The notes beneath the pieces were generated by a model. It saw only the letters and a program-made list of their open reading frames with translations, made no database searches and was not told the DNA's origin. Shown one piece after another: positions 13,980-25,792 of a DNA stretch of 64,000 nucleotides (position 1 is its first letter; each line of letters starts with the position of its first letter). The stretch lies in the NCBI GenBank assembly GCA_023213395.1, contig CM041465.1:70439741-70503740 (forward strand), given 5' to 3'. Position numbers and translations under genes: made by a program. The DNA comes from Cycas panzhihuaensis. Lineage: Eukaryota > Cycadophyta.

Positions 13980-14650
13980 TTGTAAATTTTGAGAAAGAAT
14001 ATAAGTAAATATGCATGAATGACAAATTGAAGGGTATTATGTACCTCAATTGTGATAGATTTAAAAATCTATAAAAACACTTTAAAACATATAAAAAATA
14101 GTATTAGTTCGAAGAGGAGTGAGTTAGTTTCCCAATGAAACTGACGAAACTGAATTCTAATGTAAAATAGAAAAGTTATAATAAAATTAGCAACAAGTAC
14201 TTTTATGTGAATGTGTTTAAAAAGTGCTAAAAAACACTAAAGTGTCACTTTGATCAATTAAAACAGTAATTAAAATAAATTTTAAAAAATAAAATAAATA
14301 AATAATAATGAAGTTTATTGATAATAAATGACTACATAATAGATCTGGATAGAAAATAATCTCCCAGTGATAAGATATAATCTGTTAAAAAATAGTTTTT
14401 ATGTAAATAGTTGAAAACAACCTTAAAACTCAATGAATGACTTTAAACTGACTGAAAGTGGGTCAAATCAGAGCCAAATAGGTCATATGACTAGTCAAAA
14501 TCACACTACAGAAAATTTTGAATGCAATGGAATATGTTTTGTCAGAAACTGATGACCCAATCAAGAGTTATGGCAGAAAATAATCAAATACCTTATGTTT
14601 TAAAAGTAAATTAAAAAAATAAAAATAAAAAGTAAAATGTTATATCCTTA
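13980..14650 (-). other. C1 leader block shared with element S2
   Basis: The reverse complement of this block matches plus-strand 35480-36200 in S2. Anchors are TGGGTCATCA, TTTCTGA, TGACTAGTCATATGACC and the run through CCAATTTGTCATTTTTACAT-like sequence. It sits between the captured host fragments and gag in both elements. No coding potential was recognised. Confidence 0.7.
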
Positions 14651-14679
14651 AAATAACCCTCTTAGAGTATTAACCTGAG

Positions 14680-14760
14680 AGTATAGTAGGCAAGGATTGA
14701 ACCCAAGACCTGCTAGAAGATAAACCCCTCCATTGCTAAGACGGTAAACTCAATCGTTGA
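14680..14760 (-). ncRNA. tRNA-like (SINE-head-like) segment
   Basis: On the minus strand the sequence carries GGTTCAATCC (14703-14694), one base off the Pol III B-box consensus GGTTCGANTCC core. About 36 bases upstream is TAGCAATGGAGG, a weak A-box resemblance. The stretch between could fold as a tRNA-like 3' half. It could be the head of a tRNA-derived SINE inserted in the C1 leader, or chance. I could not define a tail or target duplication. Confidence 0.28.
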
Positions 14761-15283
14761 GTTTAAAAAATAATAAACTTTAAAAAATAAGACCCCTTTT
14801 TGTAATGGGCTGACAAATACATGGAAGAGACACACATCCAAGGACTAAACGCCAAAAAAGGCCTAGATCTCAAAAAATTATTCAATTTAATTTAATTTTT
14901 AAAACTTTATAAAAAGTGTATATGGGTAAAAATTATCATCGATGCTATGTATATACAGACGAGGCACACTACAAATGCAATTGAAATCGAAAAAGGACCA
15001 AAGAAAAAAAAAACTAAATCTTCAATCTGAGTAGGCACACCACAAAAAACATAGATATATACTATGAAAGAGAAAAAATAAAAAATAAATAAATAAATAA
15101 GAAAGGGACTACATTTTCTACAATTGACAAGAAAACTGCGTAAGCACACGCAGATGCAACGGATAGTCTTCCCATGAGAATACAACAGATGAGTACATAA
15201 GAGAATAGAAGGATCAAAAGATAAAATGAGATGCTCTATTTTGTTGATTACTTTGAGAAGTATTATTTTTTTCGGTTATTTTT

Positions 15284-15628
15284 GAGGTTGCAATCACTTC
15301 CCTTAATCCTTTTGTTGTAATCCTCTCTAGGGGCCCTCACAGCGTTCACCAGCCCAATGCGCTGTTCCTGCCTGCCAGGTACTTCTAGTACACCTCTGGT
15401 AATGGTATTGATATTCTGGGAATTTGCTATGGACTGCAACTGATAGTTGAAATAATAGGCAAGGAAGTTAAACCCATCGAAAGCTAGGAGTACGAGTGAA
15501 TGGAGATAGTGGCTAAGAAGGATTCAAAGTTGTATGGAGATTTACCAAACACTGTTAGGCAGACGATGTGGATGAGCCATGGTGACGAGGTCGTGCTACT
15601 ACCCCAGGTGTTCTCTGTTATGGCTAGA
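15284..15628 (+). pseudogene. Captured GMP synthase fragment (glutamine amidotransferase domain)
   Basis: GMP synthase converts XMP to GMP using ammonia released from glutamine by its N-terminal class I amidotransferase domain. This plus-strand reading covers about 115 residues of that domain in one frame with three internal stops. Motifs are VVILSRGPHSVH (oxyanion loop, one Gly changed to Arg); LGICYGLQL around the nucleophile Cys, which is kept; and WMSHGDEVVLLP, a highly diagnostic GMP synthase segment. The ATP-pyrophosphatase half is absent. No intron interrupts the stretch. It lies antisense to its host element C1, directly followed by Kelch and HSP90 pieces. The identification is strong because order and spacing of the three motifs match the family. 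Confidence 0.88.
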
Positions 15629-15689
15629 TGAATATACCAGTCATCAGTGGGTGTAAGCTACTGTAGCATATATCTGTGGCATACCTCCC

Positions 15690-15830
15690 CAGCCTCACAT
15701 TGGGCACTCGACCATCAGAGTTGGTACATTAATGGTTGTGGTGTTTGGAGGTCTCATGGACAAAAAGATTCTGAACGATATCATGGTATTTGATACTGAG
15801 AACAAGTTATGGTTTGAGCCAGAAACGGTC
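15690..15830 (+). pseudogene. Captured Kelch-repeat protein fragment
   Basis: About 47 residues in one frame, with GHSTIRVGTLMVVVFGG followed by NDIMVFDTENKLWFEPE. This is one Kelch blade: the double-Gly turn (FGG), the Asp-Ile-x-V-F-D strand, and a Trp six residues after the Asp. The wording is closest to the plant Kelch proteins in which the blade ends NKLWFEPE. The next blade is missing and the frame continues into unrelated residues after 15830. It starts only about 60 bases after the GMP synthase piece, on the same strand, antisense to C1. Confidence 0.75.
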
Positions 15831-15962
15831 AGATGTGATGAGATTTTTGTAGAGAGTGAAATGTTGGAAATACAGATAGCTGCCAGGCTTTGTGAGGATC
15901 ACTCTTCCCTCTCATCCTGATAAGGTACGACGCCTCGTGTTCAAGTCCAAGTAGGGTTTTGT

Positions 15963-16212
15963 TGCCTATTGCGTGAGAGAAAGGAGAGGGAAAGCCCAAG
16001 AACCATGGAAGAATACACGAAGTTCTACGAAGCATTCTCAAAGAATATTAAGTTGGTCATTTACGAGGATAGCCAAAACATGTCTAAGTTAGCGGATTTG
16101 TTGAGATATTACTCTACCAAGAGTGAATATGAGGTGACAAGCCTAAAGGATTATGTGATGAAAGATGGAGATGGGGAAAAACATCAAAGAACTCTCCCTT
16201 TGACCAATATTT
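15963..16212 (+). pseudogene. Captured HSP90 middle-domain fragment
   Basis: The frame contains [16 protein letters not shown], then EDSQNMSKLADLLRYYSTKS and TSLKDYV. This is the highly conserved start of the HSP90 middle domain (family wording [22 protein letters not shown]...LLRYxSTKS...TSLKDYV), the region that contacts clients and completes the ATPase site. After KDYV the reading shifts. A second frame shows NSPF, the next conserved HSP90 motif, so a short deletion with a frameshift has occurred. The upstream residues (RERKERESP) are not HSP90, marking a junction near 15990. It is third in a row with the GMP synthase and Kelch pieces. Confidence 0.88.
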
Positions 16213-16722
16213 GACTTATATAATGGTAGCTTTTATAATCGAACGTTGGATATAGAAAAGTAAGCACAATAATGTGATATGATCTCATTAAAATAACTTG
16301 TATAACAACATGCATGGGGAGTGATGGGATTACAAGCCAATGGAAGTAAGGGACAACCCAGATCTATACAAATATAGGCCTTTCAACAGGATCTATGTGC
16401 AGCCCGATCACACAAATGTATCAAATAAACCAAATTTTAAAATATATTCATGAAAATACATCAAATAAATAAAATATATGTATATATTTGTAATTAAAAA
16501 AAAACCACGAAGAACCTGGTAAACTGTGATAGGTTTGCAGTGATGACTTCTGAGCGAGAGAATGTCTTTCACAATGGGTGAAACTCCAAATTGTCTTCTC
16601 CAGTGAACATGTGAGCTTGCCAAGATTTTAACTAGTAGTCATATGCAGGTGTTTTGCCAGATGTATGAGAAGCTAGATCAATATAAACGAATATCAAACA
16701 CCTCTTTGGCTCTAATACCAAA

Positions 16723-17071
16723 TGATGGATTCAGAGGAGCAGAGCAAGACTTTAAATCAAGAGCATTTTGAGGAAACAGCTGATTTTCGATAGTTGGCAG
16801 TGTTAAAAAACACTAGGGAGGTATTCCCACCCTTTAAATAGAGATTTTTGGGGAAGTGGCAAGCGCCATCACCTTGCCTGCACGTTAGCCGATGTAAAAT
16901 TAAAAATATATTAAAAAATAACAATATTAAATGAAAGTGCGTACCTTATTAAAGTGGTGTCAGCTCCTGGTGGCTATTGGGACGCTCAAAGTGCCCTAGG
17001 GGCCCTCAAAGGTGGCTTTGAGAGGCCCTAAGTGCACAGGTCCTTTAATGACATTGGGATTATTCCCAACA
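16723..17071 (-). repeat. C1 5' LTR
   Basis: 349 bases paired with 8107-8456. The primer-site complement (GCTCTAATACCA, 16709-16720) lies two bases inside. The target duplication CTTTC follows at 17072-17076. Confidence 0.92.
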
Positions 17072-17076
17072 CTTTC

Positions 17077-18483
17077 TCTATCTATACATAGATTAATAAC
17101 TTTCTTTTGGAAACTAATAAATATAGTCAATATTGACAAATTAATAAACTAAATATACTAACTTTAGGAATAAGACATACCACTTAGCCAAGATAAGTTA
17201 GTTACAAGAAGATAATGTAAACAACATATTCCTATACCTCTTGTCATATATAACAAGTCATATTGTCCATTAACAAACATGTATCTGATATTAGTTTGAC
17301 GACTCAATAGCTAATTTTGGTGCTAAGTAAATAATATATGAAATTTCTCCATGTTTTATAAATAAGTAGAAATAACATCATCTCATTAACTCTTTAACAA
17401 AAAAACATTAGGCCTTTCAGTAATAAAATTAGGTGGTGTCATTAATTATTATTATTCATTCACAAATAAATCATATAATCATGTCATTTGAATAGTGATA
17501 TGTATCCCACTATATCAAATGTGATAAGTACTAAGGGGGATTTTCATCATATTTAGCACATATAAGATACCCATAACTAATTTTCATCAAATATATTCCC
17601 ACACCTTTAATCTTTCATCAAATTTGAGCCTTAATTATTAAAAAATAGCCTTAATGTATTTAATTTAAAGGAAACATACTTTTTTCTTTCATTAACAATC
17701 ATTAGTCTCATCATCATAATCTTAAGAGTCTTTAAAAACATCAAAATATGCTAAAACATATCTCCAATTGCTCAAAACTTATATCTTTTATCATGTCAAA
17801 AATATTTTGGCAAATTTTACCCATTAAACTCTCTATTATATGATTTCCAAAATATGCCCTGTAACTACTCGCCTCAATCATCTCAAAATTCTCTTTACAA
17901 GGCAATTGATAGGTCAAAGAATGGACTTCATTCACAAAAGTTATAACTAGAAAAGCATCAATATGTCCTTAAAAATCAAAACATGCTTTAAAATTCTGAT
18001 AAGCATCTTTTCATATGGGTTTTGGGTCACATGTTAAACTCCATATGACTGTTTGGGTTTGGAAAGGGGGCTTCACAAAGCTCAAAATAAAATCAAATAA
18101 AATTTAATTTTGTTAAGCTTTCTAAAAATTTAAAACCATGGTTAAAAATCTTGGTCTGCACTTAGTCAACAATATTTTTTAGATAAAATTCTTTGCATAG
18201 ATAAATGAGTTTCTTCACAGTCATTCATCAAATTAATCTATGAAATAATATTTGCATGCATTATGGATTAATAGATGGGTGTGACTGCTCATTTAGGTGA
18301 ATATCCTCTTCACAGATGAATTTTCTTTAAAGGATTATAATCTTTTCTATATATCTTCATCCATATATGACTATGGTAGGTAACATATTGATAAAACCCT
18401 CAATGCAAATGGATAATTTTTGAAATGATAGTGGATCTATAGTTATGGTGGCTATGTAGGAATACCCTCACATAAATCATATG
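17077..18483 (-). other. M0 internal DNA between C1 and C2, no gene seen
   Basis: AT-rich continuation of M0 between two nested elements. A 64-codon minus frame at 17741-17935 has no recognisable motif. C1's target duplication lies just left and C2's just right, which assigns this segment to M0 by position, not by content. Confidence 0.5.
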
Positions 18484-18488
18484 ATCAC

Positions 18489-19138
18489 TGTTAAGCAAAT
18501 TAGGTCCCAATAACCAGAAACTGCCACCATGATCTAAACTAGTTTGCAACTAGTTAGAGGAATCAAAACTAAAATTAACATGCAAGTTCTTACACCAGAG
18601 ATAATACAATAAATAAATTAAAAAGCCAAAGCATTACATATACACCAGATATAACGTAGTAAAACCCTAATAGTGTGCTAGGAAAATATCCATATAGGAA
18701 AGGTATTAATTTTTATTATCCAAGAATGGAGAAATATACATAATCTAAAGTAGAATGCTCATAACAACAACAACAACCAGCCATATCTACTCAATACAAT
18801 ACATCCAATACCATCAACATAATGAAAAACACCTTAAATTGAGCTATATAAGAGAGTTATATAAGACACAAATCTTGACCCTTAAATATGTGATATTTTG
18901 AATGAATGACCCTAATTCTCTTTACAATTTAGTATGTTTTATAGTGTTAGCTTTTTGGGTCGGGGGCTACCATCCCCGAACCCTCTCTTTATGGGGGGTT
19001 CTTACACTCCCCCATACCTCTCCCCTAATGGGGACTCCTTCCCCCCTTGGATCCCCCTACGAAAGTTGAGGGTAGAAACTATGCTTCCAACCTATCAAAA
19101 TTTTTACCTTTAGAACATTATTGTCACATTATCTAACA
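18489..19138 (-). repeat. C2 3' LTR
   Basis: 650 bases. Contains two GC-rich stretches with CCCC/GGGG runs (about 18960-19070) that stand out from the surroundings. Paired with 23183-23848. Confidence 0.9.
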
Positions 19139-19169
19139 ATCACCACCTTGACAATAATTTATATGATAC

Positions 19170-22100
19170 CTTTCTTGAACCATTCATCATCTTTTCTACA
19201 AACTAGGAGATGTCAAGTACTATTTGAACTTCTCTAGTAGTACTGGTTTTATGAACATGTCAACATAATTCTATTTTGTATTAACCTTATAAAGTGCCAC
19301 TCCACCTACTTCCATAACTTGTCTAATAAAATAGTACTTAAGAGTAATATGCTTTATCCTACTATGATAAGTTGGGTTCTTTACTAAGTAAATAGTACTT
19401 TGAATTTCACAAAATACCTTTATCTTTTTCTATTTCCTTCTAAGATCAATCAATAGACTCTAGAACTAGATTGCTTCCTTACAAGCATGTGCTACAGTAA
19501 CATATTATGCTTCTATAGTTGATAATGTAATTATACTCTACAATTTTGACATCCAACTAACTCGACCATTTGCAAGAGTAAATATATAACTCGAAGTAGA
19601 CCTTCTCTTATCTAAATATCCTATAAAGTCTGAATCAACATATCCACAAACCTAATTACCTATACCTCCAAAGATGATGTAATGGTCACTTCTGCCTCTT
19701 AAATATTGAAGCACCCATTTCACTATTGCCCAATGTTCCTTTCTTAGATTTACCATAAACCTACTAATTACATTGACTACATGTAAAATGTCAGGTCTTG
19801 TACATACCATGGAATAAATCAAACTTCCTACTACATTAGTATAAGATACGTGAGACATATAATCCTTTTCTTCTTTACTACTAGGACTCATACTGGAAGA
19901 AAGCTTGAAATGGGAAGCTAATGGGATACTAACTAGTTTTACATTTGCCATACCAAATTTAGTTAGCACCTTCTCTATATATTTCTATTGTGATAATCAT
20001 ATCTTACTATTTTTCATATCTCTATGTATCTCCATGCCTACGATTTATTTTGTAGCTCTTAATCCTTCATATTAAAAGTTTTAGCTAATTGAGCCTTTAA
20101 CTTATTAATTTCTACCATACTCTTACTTGCAACTAGTGTATCATTGATATATAATACCAAGATAATAAATAAGTCATTGTCCATGAATTTAAAGTAAACA
20201 CAATGATCATACTCACTTCTTTTAAAATTTTAGCTCTCCACAAAGGCATTAAACTTTCTGTACCATTTCCTAGATGATTACTTCAGCCATACAATAATTT
20301 TCTAAGCTTACAAATAAGTCTTTTCATGCCATCCTATACAAACCCTTTTGACAGATCCATATAGATATCCTCATGCAAATCTCCATACAAAAAAGTTATT
20401 TTTACATCTAACTACTCTAACTCTAAATCAAGAGAAGCTACTAATGCTAACAGAACCTGAATTAAAATAAGTTTAATAGCTAGTGAAAAGATCTAAAGAA
20501 AATCAATACCTACTTTCTATGAAAAGCCTTTAGCCATAAGTCTTACCCTATATTTATCAACCCTTTTATCAACATCTATTTTCTTCTTGAAAACCTACCT
20601 GCAACCAATAATCTTCCTACCATATGGAAGTTCTACCAAGTCCCATGAATTATTTTTCTCTAAAGAATCTATCTCTTCTTGTATAGCCCTCTTCCACTTC
20701 TCACTATGGATATTATCCACTGCTTCTAGATAGCATGTAGACTCACCATTATTAGAAACCAAAGTAATAGAAATAGAAGGGTTGTACCTATTAGATGGAT
20801 GACTAACTTGTGTAGATCTTCTAATAGTTGGTGGAAGAGTCTCCATATACTCCTGTAAATCTACTATAGATTCATCTTCAAAAAACTATTCTTGCTCTTC
20901 TGTTTCCAAATATGGTTAAGTCTCAAGCTTGACCTGTTGATGTTCAGCTTTTAACTCCTATTTTACTTCAATTTCTATACTATCTAATTTTAGAAAAGGA
21001 GATTTATCAAACACAATATCTCTATTAATAGTGATTTTATGGGAAATAGAATCCCACAACCTGTATCCCTTCACACCATCTCTATCACCATAACCAACAA
21101 AGATACATCTCTTAGATTTTGGGTCTAACTTTAAATGTTGACTTTTATTAGTCAATGCATAAGCATTATAACTAAAAGCTTTCAAATTTGAATAATTACA
21201 TGGATGTCTAGTCCATACCTCTTTAGCAATCTTGCAATCTATTGCAAGTGATGATGACCTGTTTACCAAATAATAAGTTGTTTGAATAACTTCTTCCCAT
21301 AAGCCCTGCTCTACTCATGCATTATTCAATATGCTTCTTGCTCTTTTCAAGAGTGTCCTATTCATATGCTCAATTATACTTTTCTGCTACGGAGTATAGC
21401 TAGTGGTTTTATGCCTTTCGATCTTAACTTCTCTATAATAGTTCTCAAACTCTAAGGAGTTAAACTTACCTCCATTATTAATTCTTAAACATTTGATTGG
21501 CCTGCCAATACTCTTCTCAACTAGAGCCTTGAACTGCTTAAATACACTAAAAACTTTAAATTTCCTTTACGAAAAATAGACCCATACCTTTAAAGAATAA
21601 TCATATATAAATATGATAAAGTATAATGATCCTCCATAAGATATTATAGGGGCTGGTCCCCACATATCTAAATGTATGTAATCCAGAACACCTTTACTAG
21701 TGTGACTCCCTACTTTAAACTTAAGTCTAGACTGCTTTCTAAAATTATAATGTTTACTAAAAATTAAATCTGAAAGCTGCAAGTTAGGAATTAACTTATA
21801 GTTCATCAATACCTTAAGTCCTCTCTCACTCATATGACTAAGTCTCTGATACCATAACTGGGTTGGATCTTTTGCAATCTTTAATATTATAGTTATATGG
21901 CTAACATCTATACTTCCCACTAAAATATAAAGGTTTCCTTTCTTTAAGGCTTTCATAACAACCAAAGTGCCCTTTGACACCTTTAAGACTCTTTCATAAC
22001 CTATGTATTTATAACCAATAGAATCTAGTTTACCCAAGGAAATTAGATATTTTTTTAGATTAGGTACATGTTTAACTTCAATTAATATTCTCACTACACC

Positions 22101-22330
22101 ATCAAACATTTTAATTCTAATGCTACCAATGCCCATTGTCTTATAGGAAACTTCATTTCCCATAAGGACATCACTATAATCAAGAGGTTGGTATGATAAA
22201 AATCAACTCTTGTATATACACATGTAGTGTAAATCACTTGAATCTTATAACCAATCATGATGATAATGGAAAATATTATAAACAACCAAGATATCATCAT
22301 TCGTACCTTAATTTTACTCCACCTAATTAG
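19170..22330 (-). pseudogene. C2 pol: integrase, RT, RNase H (Ty1/copia), decayed
   Basis: GAG-pre-integrase LWYQRLSHMSERGLKVL (about 21870-21820) precedes integrase with LDYIHLDMWGPAP, where the first catalytic Asp is kept, and WVYFS (about 21690-21570). The integrase C-terminal part has CNYSNLKAFSYNAYA and KRCIFVGYGD (about 21220-21090). RT starts with WDLVELPYGRKIIGCR near 20600. The active-site motif reads YIND (20151-20140) for YVDD, so one catalytic Asp is lost. A late RT part reads YTNVVGSLIYSMVCTRPDI (about 19850-19790). RNase H residues continue to about 19190. Stops and frame changes occur every few hundred bases. Confidence 0.87.
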
Positions 22331-22359
22331 CCTCCTTGGTAGGATCTTCTTTTTCCTAA

Positions 22360-23111
22360 AACCCCTTCTTTTTGTAGCAATCCTTCTTGAGGTAATGTGT
22401 CTTATTACAATGCCAACATCTAAGCTTACTCTTCTTACCTTTTAACTTTGACCTTGATGTATCCATAGAGATTTGTCCTCTCTCAATTATTCTGCCCCTT
22501 ACTGTCATAGCTTCTAGTGTGGAGGTTTCAATACTAGACTTCCTCCTCACTTCTTCCATCAGTAAAGTACTCACAATAGAATAATAGTCTAATTCATCTA
22601 TAGTACTAAAACCAATTGATATGACAATATTATCCTAAGATTCTAGTAATAAATATAACAAGATAATATAATTATCCTCATCCTTAATCATGATATTGAT
22701 ATTAGCCAATTGATAAATAAGAGTATTAAAAATATTTAAATGATTAGGAATTTTTGTACCTTCTTTTATCCATAATGAGTACAACTGGCTCTTCAAGTAG
22801 ATTTGATTTGTTACTGATTTGGTCATGTATAAGACTTCCAACTAGGTCCATAATCTTGTTGTTGTCTTCTCCCCTACAATGTTAAATAGAACTTCATCTG
22901 CCAAGCACAATCATATTATACTAAGAGCCCTTTTATCCAGAACATCCTATTCATCATCATCCATCCCTATGGGTTTCTTTGATTTACCTTTCAGAGTTTT
23001 ATATAATCCCTGTTATACTAGAACATCATATGCTTTTAACTTCCACAACTTGAAGTTATTCTTACCATTGAATTTCTTCACCTCAAACTTTGTATTTATT
23101 AGTTTTGCCAT
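22360..23111 (-). pseudogene. C2 gag with zinc knuckle, decayed
   Basis: Chosen start is the ATG at 23111-23109, giving MAKLINTKFEVKKFNGKN and FKLWKLKAYDVLV. This is the typical start of the copia gag class that reads FDGxNDFxLWKxKM. The zinc knuckle at 22418-22377 reads CWHCNKTHYLKKDC; the fourteen-residue spacing is right but the zinc-binding His has moved one place (Tyr at position 9, His at 8). Several frames are needed to read it. The primer site lies about 55 bases upstream of the start. Confidence 0.8.
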
Positions 23112-23182
23112 TAATGCAGAAAAAGTCAACACCAAAACCTTCACAAACTCATTACAAAAATAAAAGTGGCTCTTATACCACT

Positions 23183-23848
23183 TGTTGAGCAAATTAGGTC
23201 CCAATAACCAGAAATACCACCAAGATCTAAACTATTTTGTAACTAATTATAGAAATTGAAACTAAAATTTAACATGTAAGTTCTTACACTAGAGATAATA
23301 CAATTAATAAATTAGAAAGCCAAAGCATCATATATACACCAGATATAACATGGTTAAACCCTAGTAATTTACTAGGAAAACATCCATATAGAGAAGGTAT
23401 CGATCTTTATTATCTAAGAATAAAGATATATATATAATCTGTGGTAGAATTCTCATAACAATAACAACCAGCTACTTCTACTTAATACAGTACATCTAAT
23501 ATATTAATTACCATTAACATAATAAAAAAACACCCTAAATTAGGCTATATGAGAGAGTTATACAAGGCACAAATCTTGACCATAAAATTTAGGGTATTTT
23601 AAATAAATGACCTTGATTCTCTTTACAATTTAGTATTTTTTACAGTACTAGTATTTTGGGTTGGGAGATACCACCTCAAAACCCTCTCTTTGTAAGGGGG
23701 AAGGGGGGGTTCCAGCACCTCCTATACCCTTTAGCCAAGGGAGGCTCTTGCTCCCCTTAGATCCCCCTGTAGAAGTTAAGGTGGAAAACTGTGCTACCAA
23801 CCTATCAATTTTTTTGTCTTCAAAATATTATTATCACATTATCTAACA
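23183..23848 (-). repeat. C2 5' LTR
   Basis: 666 bases, TGTTGAGCAAATTAGG to ATCTAACA, followed by the target duplication ATCAC. Longer than its partner through small insertions, including a G-rich run near 23690-23710. Confidence 0.9.
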
Positions 23849-23853
23849 ATCAC

Positions 23854-25370
23854 TTGGGTGCAATGTTTACAATCTCCTTATATTCATTAGAGTATAATAT
23901 AAAATAGGTTACCCTTCATGGATGAGTATACCACAACTTAGGAGTAATATATGAATAACTAAATCCTTATGAGTAGGACATCGCATATACGTATAGAACT
24001 CTTGATAGATGGTTGATATCATATAGTGTTAAATCACATAATACAACATTGGGAAGGGTGCTTAGTAGAAGGAATAAATACAACACGGTCAACTTTAAAG
24101 ATAAACCATAGAAACATAGGGCAAATTCATGATAGAAGACATATTATCTATGTTTAGATTTATGGTAGCTTCTTATGGCAGGCAAATGGTAGATCTTCTT
24201 TCCTTTTAGCTATTTCATATGCTTCTTCTAACTAAGATCTTTTAGTCAAATCTATGGATACAAAGGGCATATTTGAATTATGAAAGGATTATATGGGATG
24301 GCCCATGATGTGCTGTGGTATGTCTAATTGCATCATTCTAAATGGCAGTCACATATTCATTAGTGATCTCCTATTAGAAAGCATCGAATGATTTGTATCC
24401 TTTGCAAGTTATATTAATATTCTCTTTATATGAAAATCCCTAAATTGATACCATAATATCTCACAATTGCATTAGAATGCATACCTTCTTGTGGCCTATA
24501 ATATACCTAGCTTAGGTTATGCTCTCACACTCAATCTATATTCTAATAAACCTTAGTTGAAAACCTTAATTTATTTTTATGCTTAACAATCATAAGAATC
24601 TACGCACTTAACTAAGGTTGAATCCCTTGTTTGAACACTAACTTACCATGCAATAAATTAATAAAGCTTATTTATAAAAAAAATTCATTGTCGTATATCA
24701 TTTGTATATGTTTGCTACTTATTTCACTCTAATAGGGTTATTAGCTTACTTCTCACTGGTTTGCTTCTCATGTCTTTATATCAATCTTATTTTTGTGGTT
24801 ATCTCTTAACAATAAACTATTACAAAAATACCATTAATTGGAAGAAAATCCATCAGTAAAATGTAGATTAAAAAATCCATAATTAAAAACTAGGTAAGAG
24901 AGATGTCATTATCACTTATGTTATCTAAGCTTGTTGTTGCTAATTATAAGGTTTAGTGGGATGGTTGGTCTTCACTAGATCTTAATAATTTCTATAGGGG
25001 GTCAACTTATATTAGTAAATGCAACTGGCAACAATTCTCCTCATCAGATCATATTTGGTGGACTAGTTTCAAACTTGCATGTTTATTGAATATGTGTTAC
25101 ATGCATAATATAAACATCCATAATAAATTTAATAATTAATATACCCATTAGTTTTATTGTATTCATCTTCATGTGACTTAATCTTCTATATGTAGCTCTT
25201 AACATCTTCATCATACTCTAAATTATTCATCATATGTCACTAACATAATCGAGTCTTCACTCTTTAAATAGTCATCAAAACTAGCTTATGTGCTGGCTTT
25301 GTACTGACTCCTCAACTGGCTATGTATAGGCTTGCAACCATGGCTCTTAACCTGATCTCTAATACTTCAC
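23854..25370 (-). other. M0 internal DNA, 5' (leader) side, no gene seen
   Basis: AT-rich segment between C2 and the M0 primer site. No gag start or zinc knuckle could be read on the minus strand where an autonomous element would have one, which supports M0 being non-coding. Confidence 0.5.
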
Positions 25371-25385
25371 CATGGCTTTGATACC
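25371..25385 (-). other. M0 primer-binding site (tRNA-iMet type)
   Basis: The complement reads TGGTATCAAAGCCAT, matching the 3' end of initiator tRNA-Met as used by most plant copia-like elements. It directly abuts the LTR start at 25386. Confidence 0.7.
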
Positions 25386-25430
25386 ATATTAGAATTTTTA
25401 ATTATCTCTTATACCATATCATAATATATC
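25386..25430 (-). repeat. M0 5' LTR, first 45 bases
   Basis: TATTAGAATTTTTAATTATC and on to ATATC, matching the start of the LTR at 6811. It is interrupted by C3 and resumes at 50315. ATATC at 25426-25430 is the left copy of C3's target duplication. Confidence 0.7.
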
Positions 25431-25792
25431 TATTTAAATAACTTGTAATAGCTCTTTGTAATATATTTCTAATATGTAATTATATATTATATACTTTTAT
25501 AACATTATTATGTATCATATGTAATATTAGGTTTAAACCCTTATTTGTAATTTAAATATAATTCATAATGTAGTTAGGTCCATTTAATTTTTAAATAATG
25601 ACCCAATAATATTAGCCCATTATGTCAGCCAATCATATTTCTATATTTGGGTTTTGAATACTTATATATTAAGCACTATCCCCATTATTTGTATGATGAA
25701 TTATGGTGTATGTAGAAGGTCTATCAAAATTTATATGCATGGTATAATTAATTTACTCGTCACACTTATTTGCAAGATATTTATATACATTT
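25431..25792 (+). repeat. C3 5' LTR, left part
   Basis: Aligns with 49861-50220 of the 3' LTR (shared GCTCTTTGTAATATATTT, GTTTAAACCCTTATTTGTAA and similar). The left end reads TATTTAAATAAC against TGGTTTTAAAATAAC. CATTT at 25788-25792 is the left target duplication of S1; the LTR resumes at 29059. Confidence 0.8.

Larger units (their letters stand above)
8107..17071 (-). mobile_element. C1: full-length Ty1/copia element carrying host-gene fragments
   Basis: An LTR pair of 350 and 349 bases (8107-8456 and 16723-17071) begins TGATGG, ends CCCAACA and is flanked by the perfect target duplication CTTTC (8102-8106 and 17072-17076). The complement of the primer site TGGTATTAGAGC is at 16720-16709, separated from the LTR by two bases. 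A purine tract complement follows 8456. On the minus strand it has a leader of about 4 kb, gag, protease, integrase, RT and RNase H in copia order. LTR identity is about 90% by eye, and the genes carry many stops. The leader holds fragments of three plant genes in the opposite orientation. Confidence 0.92.
18489..23848 (-). mobile_element. C2: complete Ty1/copia element
   Basis: LTRs of 650 and 666 bases (18489-19138 and 23183-23848) start TGTTRAGCAAATTAGG, end ATCTAACA and are flanked by ATCAC (18484-18488 and 23849-23853). The primer-site complement (TGGCTCTTATACCA, 23167-23180) lies two bases inside the 5' LTR. Minus-strand gag, protease region, integrase, RT and RNase H follow in copia order over about 4 kb. 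LTR identity is roughly 88% by eye. All reading frames are broken. Confidence 0.92.
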
